From: Rhodocyclaceae bacterium
GTDB taxonomy: Bacteria > Pseudomonadota > Gammaproteobacteria > Burkholderiales > Rhodocyclaceae
Direction: 5' to 3'
Length of the DNA stretch: 64,000 nucleotides
Assembly: GCA_019455325.1 (NCBI GenBank)
Contig: JACFMQ010000004.1
Span: 383,247-447,246 of the forward strand
Below, piece after piece: positions 8,318-18,839 of this stretch (position 1 is the first letter of the stretch; each line of letters opens with the position of its first letter). The translations under genes and the position numbers were made by a program. The notes beneath the pieces were generated by a model, which saw nothing but the letters and a program-made list of their open reading frames with translations, was not told where the DNA came from and made no database searches.

Positions 8318-9942
8318 AGATTCTCGTCGTCTCGAATTTCTTCCCGCCGAACTTCATCGGCGGCGCCGAGATCGTCGCGTACAAGCAGGCCCGGAGACTG
8401 GCGGAACTGGGGCACGAGGTGCGGGTTCTGGCGGGCGACAACAGCCTTCGCCTGCCCGGCTATCCGGCGCGGGACGAGGTGTTCGACGGCCTGCCGGTCA
8501 CGCGCGTCGCCCTGCAGCCGAGCGATTTCGCGCCCAACGGCAATAACATCGCCCATCCGGAGGTCGATGCGATCTTCGCCCGGCTGGTCGAGCGGTGGCG
8601 TCCGGACGCGGTGCACGCGCATCACTTGCTGGGCCTGTCCCTGGGCATCCTGCGGACGGCGCGGGCGCACGGCATCCGCAGCGTCCTGACCCTGCACGAC
8701 CACTGGGGGTTCTGCCTCAACAGCACCCGGATCACGACGGCCGGCGCGCTCTGCCGGGACGCGACGCGCTGCGCGGAATGCCGGCCCGACTTCTACCTCG
8801 GGAACGATACGTATCCCGTACGCTTCCGGCAGGATTATGTCCGCTGGCAATTGGGGGCCGTCGATGCGTTCGTGTCGCCCAGCCGCTACCTGGCCGATGC
8901 CTACGTCGAGACCGGGCTGCCCGCCGACCGGATGCACGTGATCGCCAACGGCATCGAGACGGAGCGTTTCGCCGATCTGGCGCCGCCCGCGTTCCAGGGG
9001 CAACTGCACGTGCTGTTCGTCGGCTACATGGGCGGACACAAGGGCGTACCCGTGTTGCTCGACGCGCTGACGAGGCTTCCCGCGGAACGGCTGCACGTGG
9101 ATTTCGTGGGCGACGGACAGGCCTGCGCGAACTATCAGCAGTACCTCCACGCCCGGTGCCCGACGCTGTCCTGCCGCTTCTGGGGGCGCCTGCCGAACGA
9201 GCGGATCGCCGAGCGCCTGGGCCGGGCGCACGTCTTCGTCCTGCCGTCGGTCTGCCCGGAAAACCAGCCGGTGACGATCACTGAGGCGATGGCCAGCGGC
9301 CTGCCGGTCGTCGCCTCCCGCATCGGCGGCATTCCCGAACTGGTCGATGACGAGGTGACCGGCCACCTAGTCGAGCCGGGAGACGCCGGCGCGCTTGCCC
9401 GTTGCCTCGGCCTCTATCTCGACGATCCCGAACGAATCCGCCGGCACGGCGACGCCGGTCGGGCGGCGATCCGGGCGCTGTCGACGGAGCGGCAGATCGG
9501 GCGGCTGGAAAGCCTGCTGGCGCAGCCCGGACTGCCGGCGGCGTGGACGTCGCCTGTGATCGCCTGCCACGGCCGACCCCACCTGGCGACCTTCGCGGCG
9601 CTGCACCGCGAGTTGACGCCCCATCCGGCCGGAAAACCCCAGCCGGCGGCACAGCCCTGCTGGATTCCTGCCGAGTGGGTCGATCCCGCGCAGGCGGACA
9701 TCCTCTGGATCGCCGACGCCCGGCGGATCGAGCCCGCCCTGAAGACCATCGCAGACTACCTGGCGGCGGAACGGCATGTGGTCGTCGACGAACGCAACGT
9801 CCTGCTGCGGCCCCACCTGGACGATCGCGTCCTGCCGGTCCGGGGCGCGGCCCAGCAGGCCATGGCGCTCCGCCTCCTGCTCGCGCATCGCCGCGCACGG
9901 CGCCAGGCCGCGTGCGCGCAAGACGTGGCCGTGCCCGAGTGA
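8314..9942 (+). CDS. GT4 family glycosyltransferase
   Basis: 542 aa. The N-terminus MKILVVSNFFPPNFIGGAEI is the glycosyltransferase-4 acceptor domain with its glycine-rich loop. Residues about 230-400 are the group 1 donor domain (LFVGYMGGHKG, then SVCPENQPVTITEAMASGLPV with the E-x7-E type motif). The last about 130 residues are an extension of unknown role. It overlaps the preceding gene by 4 bp (ATGA). Likely cytoplasmic, adding a sugar to the polyprenol-linked chain. Confidence 0.85.
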   Translation: MKILVVSNFFPPNFIGGAEIVAYKQARRLAELGHEVRVLAGDNSLRLPGYPARDEVFDGLPVTRVALQPSDFAPNGNNIAHPEVDAIFARLVERWRPDAVHAHHLLGLSLGILRTARAHGIRSVLTLHDHWGFCLNSTRITTAGALCRDATRCAECRPDFYLGNDTYPVRFRQDYVRWQLGAVDAFVSPSRYLADAYVETGLPADRMHVIANGIETERFADLAPPAFQGQLHVLFVGYMGGHKGVPVLLDALTRLPAERLHVDFVGDGQACANYQQYLHARCPTLSCRFWGRLPNERIAERLGRAHVFVLPSVCPENQPVTITEAMASGLPVVASRIGGIPELVDDEVTGHLVEPGDAGALARCLGLYLDDPERIRRHGDAGRAAIRALSTERQIGRLESLLAQPGLPAAWTSPVIACHGRPHLATFAALHRELTPHPAGKPQPAAQPCWIPAEWVDPAQADILWIADARRIEPALKTIADYLAAERHVVVDERNVLLRPHLDDRVLPVRGAAQQAMALRLLLAHRRARRQAACAQDVAVPE

Positions 9943-9994
9943 CGCGCCCATGCCGGCCGGGCCGCCGGGCTTATGCGTTGCGAGTGCCACCTGA

Positions 9995-10000
9995 TATCAT
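9995..10000 (+). promoter_or_regulatory. Possible internal promoter -10 (TATCAT)
   Basis: TATCAT followed by CGGCCCC resembles local start regions. No convincing -35 is seen. If used, transcription would begin after the ATG at 9973, which supports the TTG at 10039 as the translation start of the next gene. Confidence 0.3.
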
Positions 10001-10038
10001 CGGCCCCTTTGTCCTATAACCATCGGGCTGGCTTTCCC

Positions 10039-11259
10039 TTGCGTCTGTTTCTCTGCTGTACGCTCCTCATCGGATCGCTGTTCGCCTTCCCTCTGCGGGC
10101 AAGCGCCGAAGGCACCGGTATCGACCGCTATCCGGAAGCGATGCAGGCCATTGCCGAGGGGCAGTACGACGTCGCCCGCAGACTTCTGCTCGAAATCGTC
10201 GGAACGACACCCGCCCATGCGGGGGCCTGGCTGGACCTTGCCATCCTGTATTGCGGTCTCGGCGACGCTGCGGAAACCGAATCGCTGTTGAGCGAGATCG
10301 AGCGGCGTTTTATGCCGCCGCCAAGCATTCTCGAAATCATCGGCCATATTCGCGCCCAGGGGTGTCGCGGCCACATTCCGACGAGCCGCAGCTCGTTCAC
10401 CCTGGGTCTGGGCTACGACAGCAACGCCAATCAGGGGGCCAGCGAAAGCCACTTCGACATCTCCCTGGGCCAGGACCGGCTTCGCCTGGAAATCCTGCCG
10501 CAGTACATGAAGCGTGGGGATAGGTTCTACAGCATCTCGGCCGCGCATACCTTGCCGATCGGCAACGAGGGGACGCTGGCTTTCGTGCAGGCGCACCTGA
10601 AGCAGTTCGGGCAGATGCGCGATTACGACACGCTCTCCGCCCAGGCGGGGCTGGAGCGCGGGCTGCGCTGGCACGACTGGCAACTGATGGGTTCCGTGCT
10701 TGCCGGCAGCTTCGTCCTCGGCGGCTCGCCCTACCTGCACCAGGCCCGCGTGCAGTTCCGGGCGATACCGCCGCTGGATCTGCCCGCGGGCTGGTATCTC
10801 GGGGTGACGGGGATGGGGACCTGGACGCACTATCCCTCGATGTCGGCGTTCGACAGCCAAGTCTACGAACTGCGGGGATTCGTCCGCCGCCAGACGCGCT
10901 CGGGCGAGTGGCAGCTCAGCCTGGGGCCCGGCCGTGACCGGGCGTCCGGCAGCCGTCCGGGCGACAATCGTGCGGGGTTCTCCGTGATCCTGGAAGGGCG
11001 GCGCCATCTCGGAAACCGCCTGCTCCTCAACTGGGAGCTGGATTACCAGAGCTGGCGGGCAAGCTCGCCCTATTCGCCCGGGCTGATCCCCGAGCGCCAG
11101 CATCAGCGCACGACGCGCGCCCGGGCGGGACTGCGCTACCTGCTCGACGAACAGAACGCGTTCGTCGGGGAAGTGATCGCGACCGACAACCGGGACAGAA
11201 TCGCTCCCTTCGCCTACCGCAGCAACGTCCTGTTCCTGGGCTGGCAGCGGAATCTCTAG
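10039..11259 (+). CDS. TPR plus outer-membrane beta-barrel protein (Slam/DUF560-like)
   Basis: About 406 aa from TTG 10039, which gives MRLFLCCTLLIGSLFAFPLR, a proper signal peptide. The ATG at 9973 would put 22 polar residues in front of it. Residues about 30-115 hold TPR-like helices (AIAEGQYDVARRLL, AWLDLAILYCGLGDAAE). The remainder is rich in amphipathic beta strands beginning FTLGLGYDSNANQG and ends in WQRNL. The architecture (short TPR domain plus about 14-strand barrel opening with GYDSN) matches surface-lipoprotein-assembly-modulator-like proteins and related outer-membrane barrels. It could help place a surface protein or polysaccharide; the cargo is unknown. It is followed after 15 bp by a glycosyltransferase gene. 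Confidence 0.65.
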   Translation: MRLFLCCTLLIGSLFAFPLRASAEGTGIDRYPEAMQAIAEGQYDVARRLLLEIVGTTPAHAGAWLDLAILYCGLGDAAETESLLSEIERRFMPPPSILEIIGHIRAQGCRGHIPTSRSSFTLGLGYDSNANQGASESHFDISLGQDRLRLEILPQYMKRGDRFYSISAAHTLPIGNEGTLAFVQAHLKQFGQMRDYDTLSAQAGLERGLRWHDWQLMGSVLAGSFVLGGSPYLHQARVQFRAIPPLDLPAGWYLGVTGMGTWTHYPSMSAFDSQVYELRGFVRRQTRSGEWQLSLGPGRDRASGSRPGDNRAGFSVILEGRRHLGNRLLLNWELDYQSWRASSPYSPGLIPERQHQRTTRARAGLRYLLDEQNAFVGEVIATDNRDRIAPFAYRSNVLFLGWQRNL

Positions 11260-11274
11260 GTGCCGCGCGGCGCA

Positions 11275-12447
11275 ATGGCTCATCGCATTCTGGTCAATGG
11301 AACCGTCCTGCTCGGGCCGCACACGGGAATCGGGCAGTACGTGCGCGCGCTCTTTTCCGCGATGGCGGCCGATCCGGCGCTCGACCTGCGGGTCTATAAC
11401 GGCTGGCGGTTCAACGAGGGGTTTGCGCTTCCTTCCCCCGGCGCCGCACTGGCGGCGCGAAGCCTCTACGGCGCCGTCCGGAGACTCGTGCCTCGGCCGA
11501 GGAGCCTGCGCCGCATGCTGGAAGGCCCGATGTTCTCCCTGCAGGCGCGCCGCTTCAGTCCGTCCGCGCTCTACCACGAGCCGGGGTTCGCGGCCTTTCC
11601 TTACGACGGCCCGATGGTCATGTCCGTTTACGATCTGTCGTGCTTCGACCATCCGGAGTTGCATCCCGCCGAGCGCGTCGCGCTCGTCGAGCGCCACATG
11701 CCGGCCTCGATCGCGCGCGCCGACCACATTCTGGCGATCTCCCACGCCACGGCGAACGCTCTGCAGCACCGCTTCAACGTCGGCCCCGATCGGATCACCG
11801 TCACCCACCTTGCCGCAGATGCACGCTTCCGGCCGCTTCCGTCCTCCGCGCTCGACGCGCCTCTGGCGCACTTTGGCCTGCGCCCCGGCGGCTACGTCCT
11901 GAGCGTCGGCACGCTGGAACCGCGGAAAAACCTGGCAACGCTCTTCGCCGCCTACGAGGCGCTCCCGCAGGCACTGCGCCTGGCCTTCCCCTTGGTCGTC
12001 GCCGGCATCACGGGCTGGCATGAGGCGGAAATCTTCCGGTCGGCACAAACCTTGTTGCGGCGCGGCGAACTCCGGCTGCTCGGATTCGTACCGGACGATT
12101 CGATGCCCCCGCTCTACGCGGGCGCAGCCGCGTTCTGCTATCCGTCCCGCTACGAGGGTTTCGGCCTGCCCCCCCTGGAAGCCATGGCCTGTGGCGTTCC
12201 GGTCATCACCTCGAACCGGACCTCCCTTCCCGAGGTCGTCGGCGATGCCGGCCTGATGGTCGACCCGGACGACGTCGACGGCCTGCGCCTCAGCCTGGAA
12301 AGGCTGCTCGAAGACGGCGCGCTAGCCCGCGATCTGGCTGCCCGGGGTATGCAACGGGCCGCCGGTTTCAGTTGGCAACGGTGCGCCCAGGAAACGGCGG
12401 CGGTTTACCGGCGCGTTCTCGACGCCCACCGGCGTACCGGCGGGTGA
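11275..12447 (+). CDS. GT4 family glycosyltransferase
   Basis: 390 aa from ATG 11275 (GTG 11260 is an alternative). It shows the acceptor-domain loop GPHTGIGQYVRALF near the N-terminus, the inter-domain VGTLEPRKNLATLF and the donor-binding YPSRYEGFGLPPLEAMACGVP. This is the WbdB/WbpY-like subgroup that transfers mannose or D-rhamnose from GDP-sugars in ABC-dependent O-antigen clusters. The gene lies directly upstream of rmd-gmd, which would make GDP-D-rhamnose as its donor (inferred). Confidence 0.87.
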   Translation: MAHRILVNGTVLLGPHTGIGQYVRALFSAMAADPALDLRVYNGWRFNEGFALPSPGAALAARSLYGAVRRLVPRPRSLRRMLEGPMFSLQARRFSPSALYHEPGFAAFPYDGPMVMSVYDLSCFDHPELHPAERVALVERHMPASIARADHILAISHATANALQHRFNVGPDRITVTHLAADARFRPLPSSALDAPLAHFGLRPGGYVLSVGTLEPRKNLATLFAAYEALPQALRLAFPLVVAGITGWHEAEIFRSAQTLLRRGELRLLGFVPDDSMPPLYAGAAAFCYPSRYEGFGLPPLEAMACGVPVITSNRTSLPEVVGDAGLMVDPDDVDGLRLSLERLLEDGALARDLAARGMQRAAGFSWQRCAQETAAVYRRVLDAHRRTGG

Positions 12448-12511
12448 AGCCGTCCCCCACCCGCCCGGTGGTGCTTGAATCTTCCAAACCTATGCCACAG
12501 GATATGCCTCG

Positions 12512-14399
<1,888 letters not shown>

Positions 14400-14423
14400 G
14401 GGTTCGCTCCCCGGGCTTGCGCC

Positions 14424-15191
14424 ATGGTCATTTCTTCCGAACACGCTCCGGGCGAGCAGGCGGCGGCCGCGGTGCCGCCGCAGGTGGCTGCGCCTGCCCA
14501 GTCGATCACGGTCCATCTCCAGCATATTCCCCTGTTGTCGGGTCTCGATCCGGCGCTGTTGCGGCAGATCGGGATGGCGATGCATTTTCGCAAGGTGGGC
14601 AAGGGCGGCTATGTGTTGCACAAGGGCAGCGTCGGCGACCATCTGCTGTTTCTGCTCGCCGGCCGCCTGCGCGTCGTCGACCTGACCGAGGACGGCCGCG
14701 AACTGGGGCTCTCGCTTCTCTCGCCGGGTGATTATTTCGGCGAGCTGTCGATTATCGACGGCCTGCCGCGCTCCGCTTCCGTGGTCGCCATGGAAAATTC
14801 GCTGCTCGCGCTGCTGCCGGCGGCGCAGGCGGTCCAGTTGATCTACGCCCACCCCCTGATCGCCGAGCGGGTGATGAAACGCCTGGCGCTGACGATCCGC
14901 AAGGCCGCCAGCCACCGCTCGATCCTGGGCCTGCCGAACGCGCACCAGCGGGTATTCGCACTGCTCGCGCAACTGATGAAGATCACTCCCAGCGGCCTGG
15001 CCGTCATCGAGAACGTGCCGACGCAGCAGGACATCTCGATCATGGCAAACACGAGCCGCGAGACGGTTTCCCGGGCGCTGAACGTACTCATCCAGAACGG
15101 CGTGGTCGAAAAGGATCTGCGCCGCCTCATCGTCAGGCTGCCGGAACAGTTGAAGGCAATGATCCTTGAGCCAGAAAAAAACGCTTCCTGA
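14424..15191 (+). CDS. Crp/Fnr family transcriptional regulator, CRP-like
   Basis: 255 aa. Residues about 35-150 are a cyclic-nucleotide-binding domain; the phosphate-binding cassette FGELSIIDGLPRSAS has the Glu and Arg-Ser that contact cAMP in CRP. No Fnr-type cysteine cluster is seen. The C-terminal winged helix holds TSRETVSRALNVL, whose RETVSR presents the same Arg-Glu-x3-Arg set that E. coli CRP uses to read TGTGA. It lies two genes before a class III cyclase in the same direction, and a perfect TGTGA-N6-TCACA site sits at 381-398 before the S-layer-like gene. I infer a cAMP-responsive regulator of cell-surface genes. Confidence 0.88.
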   Translation: MVISSEHAPGEQAAAAVPPQVAAPAQSITVHLQHIPLLSGLDPALLRQIGMAMHFRKVGKGGYVLHKGSVGDHLLFLLAGRLRVVDLTEDGRELGLSLLSPGDYFGELSIIDGLPRSASVVAMENSLLALLPAAQAVQLIYAHPLIAERVMKRLALTIRKAASHRSILGLPNAHQRVFALLAQLMKITPSGLAVIENVPTQQDISIMANTSRETVSRALNVLIQNGVVEKDLRRLIVRLPEQLKAMILEPEKNAS

Positions 15192-15492
15192 GCGTTCCGT
15201 CCAGGTGCCGTTTCCGTGCGTTTCAGAAATCTGCCGCAGGATCGCCGACCGGCTGGCCGAGCCGGACAAGCAGTTGCACATCCGCTGGAGCTTCTGGCTG
15301 ACCCTGGCCGCGCACATCCTCTGGCCCCTGGCCTGGGCCGTCGCCGCGGTGTTCGCGCTTGGCCTGGCGAAGGAATGCTGGGATCATCGCCACGGCAGCG
15401 GTTTCTGCTTCGTCGACATTGCCTGTAATCTGATCGGCATCGCATGCGCCGTGGCCGCCAGTTTCCTGCTGCCCGGAGAACTCTTCGGGTGA
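15166..15492 (+). CDS. Small membrane protein (YfiM/DUF2279-like)
   Basis: 108 aa from TTG 15166, overlapping the regulator gene by 26 bp. GTG 15205 is a shorter alternative. After a polar N-terminus it has DKQLHIRWSFWLTLAAHI, then a second hydrophobic segment after KECWDHRHGSGF and a third ending LLPGELFG. The D-K-x-x-H, K-E-x-x-D and D-x-x-x-N-x-x-G pattern recalls the YfiM/VanZ-like group of small membrane proteins. The function is unknown; position suggests membership of the polysaccharide operon. Confidence 0.6.
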   Translation: MSQKKTLPERSVQVPFPCVSEICRRIADRLAEPDKQLHIRWSFWLTLAAHILWPLAWAVAAVFALGLAKECWDHRHGSGFCFVDIACNLIGIACAVAASFLLPGELFG

Positions 15493-15553
15493 CGGCGGGG
15501 CACGAAAAACGGCCGGCGGCACGAACGCCCCTGACGGGCGGGAACATTCTCCC

Positions 15554-16681
15554 TTGAAACGACTTCGCGCACTGCACATCTACCGGACCTACTTCCCGGA
15601 AACCCACGGCGGCGTCCAGGAAGCGATCCGCCAGATCGCCATGGCGACCCGCGAGGAAGGCGTCGACGCCACGATATTCACGCTGGCGCACGATCCGCGG
15701 CCCGAGGTGCTGCAGGCGCCGGAGGGGCGGGTGCGGCGGGCCCGGTCGCTGTTCGAGATCGCTTCGTGCGACTTTGGCTCCGCCGCTGCGGTGAGGCGGT
15801 GCCGGGACGAGGCGACGCGCGCGGACGTGATCCATATCCACTATCCGTGGCCGTTCGCCGACCTCATGCTCCCCTTCGTCCGGCCGAACGGGCAGCCGCT
15901 GGTCGTCACCTACCACTCGGACGTCGTCCGCCAGGGCGCGCTCGACAAGCTCTATGCGCCCTTGCGCGCCTGCCTGCTCGGCGCGGCGGACCGCATCGTG
16001 GCGACCTCGCCCGCCTACGCCAGGACCAGCCCGGTGCTCGCCCGCCATGCCGCGAAGACCCGCTATATCCCGCTTGCGCTCGCCGATTGCGCGGGGAGCG
16101 ACGCGGCCCTGCGCGAACGCTGGCGGCAGGAGGTCGGCGACGATTTCTTCCTGTTCGTCGGCGTGCTGCGCTACTACAAGGGGCTGCACTTCCTGATCGA
16201 AGCCCTGCCGTCGATCGGGGCGAAGATCGTGATCGTCGGCGACGGGCCGCTGGCCAAGGACCTGCAGGCGCAGGCCGCCGGCCTCGGCGCCGCCAACGTC
16301 CGCTTCCTCGGCTGCCTGCCCGACGCGGACAAGCTGGCGCTGCTCGAACTCTGCCGCGGCGTGGTCTTCCCTTCGCACCTGCGCTCGGAAGCCTTCGGTG
16401 TGACCCTGCTCGAAGGCGCGCGGGCGGGCAAGCCGCTCATCTCCTGCGAGATCGGCACCGGAACGTCGTGGGTCAACCTGCACGACGAAACCGGACTGGT
16501 CGTTCCGCCGGCCGACCCGGCCGCGCTCGCCGCCGCGATCAACCGGCTCCACGCCGACGAGGCGCTGTGCCGCCGCCTGGGCGCGGGCGCGCGGGCGCGC
16601 TGGCAAGCGCACTTCCGTCCGCCCGTGGTCGGCCGGGCCTATGCCGACCTGTACCGCGAGCTGGTTTCACCGGCGCATTAG
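15554..16681 (+). CDS. GT4 glycosyltransferase, WbpZ-like
   Basis: 375 aa from TTG 15554. N-terminal RALHIYRTYFPETHGGVQEA is the acceptor-domain loop. VTYHSDVVRQ, FVGVLRYYKG and the donor motif RSEAFGVTLLEGARAGKP are those of GT4 mannosyl/rhamnosyl transferases such as A-band WbpZ, which adds an early D-rhamnose to the primer. It precedes the cyclase gene by 8 bp. The exact linkage cannot be read from sequence. Confidence 0.85.
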   Translation: MKRLRALHIYRTYFPETHGGVQEAIRQIAMATREEGVDATIFTLAHDPRPEVLQAPEGRVRRARSLFEIASCDFGSAAAVRRCRDEATRADVIHIHYPWPFADLMLPFVRPNGQPLVVTYHSDVVRQGALDKLYAPLRACLLGAADRIVATSPAYARTSPVLARHAAKTRYIPLALADCAGSDAALRERWRQEVGDDFFLFVGVLRYYKGLHFLIEALPSIGAKIVIVGDGPLAKDLQAQAAGLGAANVRFLGCLPDADKLALLELCRGVVFPSHLRSEAFGVTLLEGARAGKPLISCEIGTGTSWVNLHDETGLVVPPADPAALAAAINRLHADEALCRRLGAGARARWQAHFRPPVVGRAYADLYRELVSPAH

Positions 16682-16689
16682 ACTTCGAC

Positions 16690-18540
16690 ATGTCCGCCGA
16701 ATCTTCTTCCCCCTGGCAGAGCGCGCTGCTCGTGCGCGTGCTCATCGTGCTCGCGGCCTGTCTTTGCGCCGTCGCGCTGGAATGGATGCGGCCGCCGCTG
16801 CCGGAGCGTTTCGACGAGGGCATCCGGGATTTCGCGCTGCGCCTCCTGGCCGACGACGCGCCGGAAGAGCGCATCGCGGTCGTCGACATCGACGACGAGA
16901 CCATCCGCAACGTCGGCCCCTGGCCCTGGGAGCGGGGCGTGCTCGCCGATCTGGTCGAACTGCTGCTCGGCGAGCACGGCGCCCGCACGGTGGTCCTCGA
17001 CGTCGTGCTGCCGGAATCCGGCGAGCGCGTCGGCGATGCGCGGCTGGCGTCGATGGCCAGCCACGCGCCCCTCGTGCTGTCCCAGATTCTCGATTATTCG
17101 CCGCGCGTCCCCGCGCTGTCGCTCGGCGTCCTGCGGGGCGGCATTCCCGCCGATCCGGCCGTCGCGCCGCGCGAGGCCGTCGGCTTCATCGCCAATCACG
17201 CCGGCTTCTCGGAGGCCCGCTGCATCGGCAACATCGGCTACATTCCCGACGCCGACGGCCTGCTTCGCCGCCTGCCGCTGCTGACCCGCTTTCAGGACCG
17301 GGACTACCGGCACCTGGCCATGAACGTGCTCGCCTGCGCCGGCGCGGCCCCGGCAACGCTGCTCGCGCAGGTCGGTGGCGGCCAGTGGCGGATTCCGTAC
17401 CACAAGTCTCTCGACGCCTATACCGTGGTTCCGGCGGATGCGATCCTCGCCCGCCGGCTCGACGCGGATCTGCTGCGCGGCCGCCACGTCTTCGTCGGTT
17501 CGTCCTCGCTGGGACTGGGCGACCGCGTCAGCACCCCGCTCGCCCCTCTCTCCGCCGGCGTCATGGTGCATGCGGCCAGCCTGTCCGCCCTGCTCGACCT
17601 GGAGGCCGGCGAGCTATCCCCGCCCTGGTCCGGACGGGGATTCCTGCTCGCATGGATCGTCGCGACCATGGCGCTGGCCGGATTTTTCATCGCGCGCTTG
17701 CGGGCCTGGGCAGGCGCCCTCGCGCTGGTCGTCCTCGCCCTGCTGTGGCTGGCGATCGCGCTCTACGGCGCCAGACATCAGGCGGAATGGTCGATCACCG
17801 CGCCGCTCTGGGGCTACCTGCTGCTCCTGCTGTTCGGCGTTCCGCACGAACTGTGGCTGTCGCAGAAGAAGACGCAGCGGGCCATCGCCACCCTGTCGCA
17901 TTACGTGTCCCGCCAGGTGCTGGACGAGATCCTTCGCGCCAACCTCCACCACAGCCTGCGGCCGACGCTGCGCGAAGTGACGGTGCTGATCGCGGACATC
18001 GAAGGCTATACCCGCCTGACCTCGTCGCTGTCGCTGGAAGATGCCGCGAGGCTGACCAAGGATATCCTCGAATGCCTCACCCAGCCGCTGCTGGCGGCCG
18101 GCGGCACGCTGGACAGATACAGCGGCGACGGTCTGGTCGCCTTCTGGGGCGCGCCGCTCGACTGCCCCGAGCAGGCGGACATCGCCGTCGAAACGGCGCT
18201 CGCCATGCTGCGGCGGGTCGAGGTCTACAACCGGGAAAGCCCGGCGGGACTGCCCGCGGTGCGGGTGCGGATCGGCATCGAGAGCGGCCGGGCGCTGGTC
18301 GGCGATCTCGGCACCACGTTCCGCAGCACCTACACCGCCGTCGGCGACTGCATCAATTTCACCTCGCGCCTGGAATACGCCGCCCGCGACCAGCCGACTC
18401 CGCTGCTGATCGGCCCGGAGGCGAACGGCAAGCTGAAGCGTTTCCGTACCCATTGCGCCGGGACGATCCAGTTGCGGGGCACGGAAACGAGCATCGAGGT
18501 ATTTTCGATCGACGCCGGGAACGCGGTTGCCGCGCGTTGA
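16690..18540 (+). CDS. CHASE2-domain class III adenylate/guanylate cyclase
   Basis: 616 aa. A short N-terminal TM anchor is followed by an extracytoplasmic CHASE2 sensor (about 45-310; FDEGIRDFALRLL, VAVVDIDDETI-type strand, WPWERGVLADLVELL). Next come three closely spaced TM segments (about 315-395) and a class III cyclase domain (about 430-600). The domain has the metal-binding Asp in LIADIEGYTRL and in DRYSGDGLVAFWGAP, and the purine/transition-state region TAVGDCINFTSRLE. It likely makes cAMP in response to an envelope signal. With the Crp-like regulator just upstream it would form a local cAMP switch; nucleotide specificity is inferred. Confidence 0.88.
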   Translation: MSAESSSPWQSALLVRVLIVLAACLCAVALEWMRPPLPERFDEGIRDFALRLLADDAPEERIAVVDIDDETIRNVGPWPWERGVLADLVELLLGEHGARTVVLDVVLPESGERVGDARLASMASHAPLVLSQILDYSPRVPALSLGVLRGGIPADPAVAPREAVGFIANHAGFSEARCIGNIGYIPDADGLLRRLPLLTRFQDRDYRHLAMNVLACAGAAPATLLAQVGGGQWRIPYHKSLDAYTVVPADAILARRLDADLLRGRHVFVGSSSLGLGDRVSTPLAPLSAGVMVHAASLSALLDLEAGELSPPWSGRGFLLAWIVATMALAGFFIARLRAWAGALALVVLALLWLAIALYGARHQAEWSITAPLWGYLLLLLFGVPHELWLSQKKTQRAIATLSHYVSRQVLDEILRANLHHSLRPTLREVTVLIADIEGYTRLTSSLSLEDAARLTKDILECLTQPLLAAGGTLDRYSGDGLVAFWGAPLDCPEQADIAVETALAMLRRVEVYNRESPAGLPAVRVRIGIESGRALVGDLGTTFRSTYTAVGDCINFTSRLEYAARDQPTPLLIGPEANGKLKRFRTHCAGTIQLRGTETSIEVFSIDAGNAVAAR

Positions 18541-18567
18541 GCGGGCAGTTGCGGCCAAAGGGAATCG

Positions 18568-18839
18568 AACAGCGGAATCCGAAGCACTTCGGGCGGATAT
18601 TGGTAGGTCGATTCCGATCCGCGCCGGCCAGGATTTTTCATTTTAAAACAGCGCGTTGCCTGCTAGACAACGAGGCGAACGCACACATTCGGCAAGAAAA
18701 ACCGGGTATCTGAAATAGGACGGTGATAGGACGTGGCGTAGAAAGTGTGCGAACAGCGATCCTATATGTCTGATAAAAAACGATATTTCATTGTGGGCCA
18801 ATTAGTTCGCTCACCACCGGCATCGACATCAAGACCGGT
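18568..18839 (+). repeat. Conserved 272-bp 5' block, copy 1 (in front of RTX cassette 1)
   Basis: This block aligns without gaps to 29681-29952, at roughly 80 percent identity by hand count. The differences are mostly transitions (about 40 of 52). The longest identical run (27 bp) is 18781-18807 and contains ATTGTGGGCCAATTAGTT, with ATTG-N5-CAAT as a small inverted repeat. The block ends about ten codons into the RTX reading frame (LTTGID-KTG). Upstream of 18568 the similarity stops abruptly. It carries no complete gene and is followed by an RTX frame with no start codon. It may be a recombination homology block, a long leader, or a relic of a shared insertion. Confidence 0.8.
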
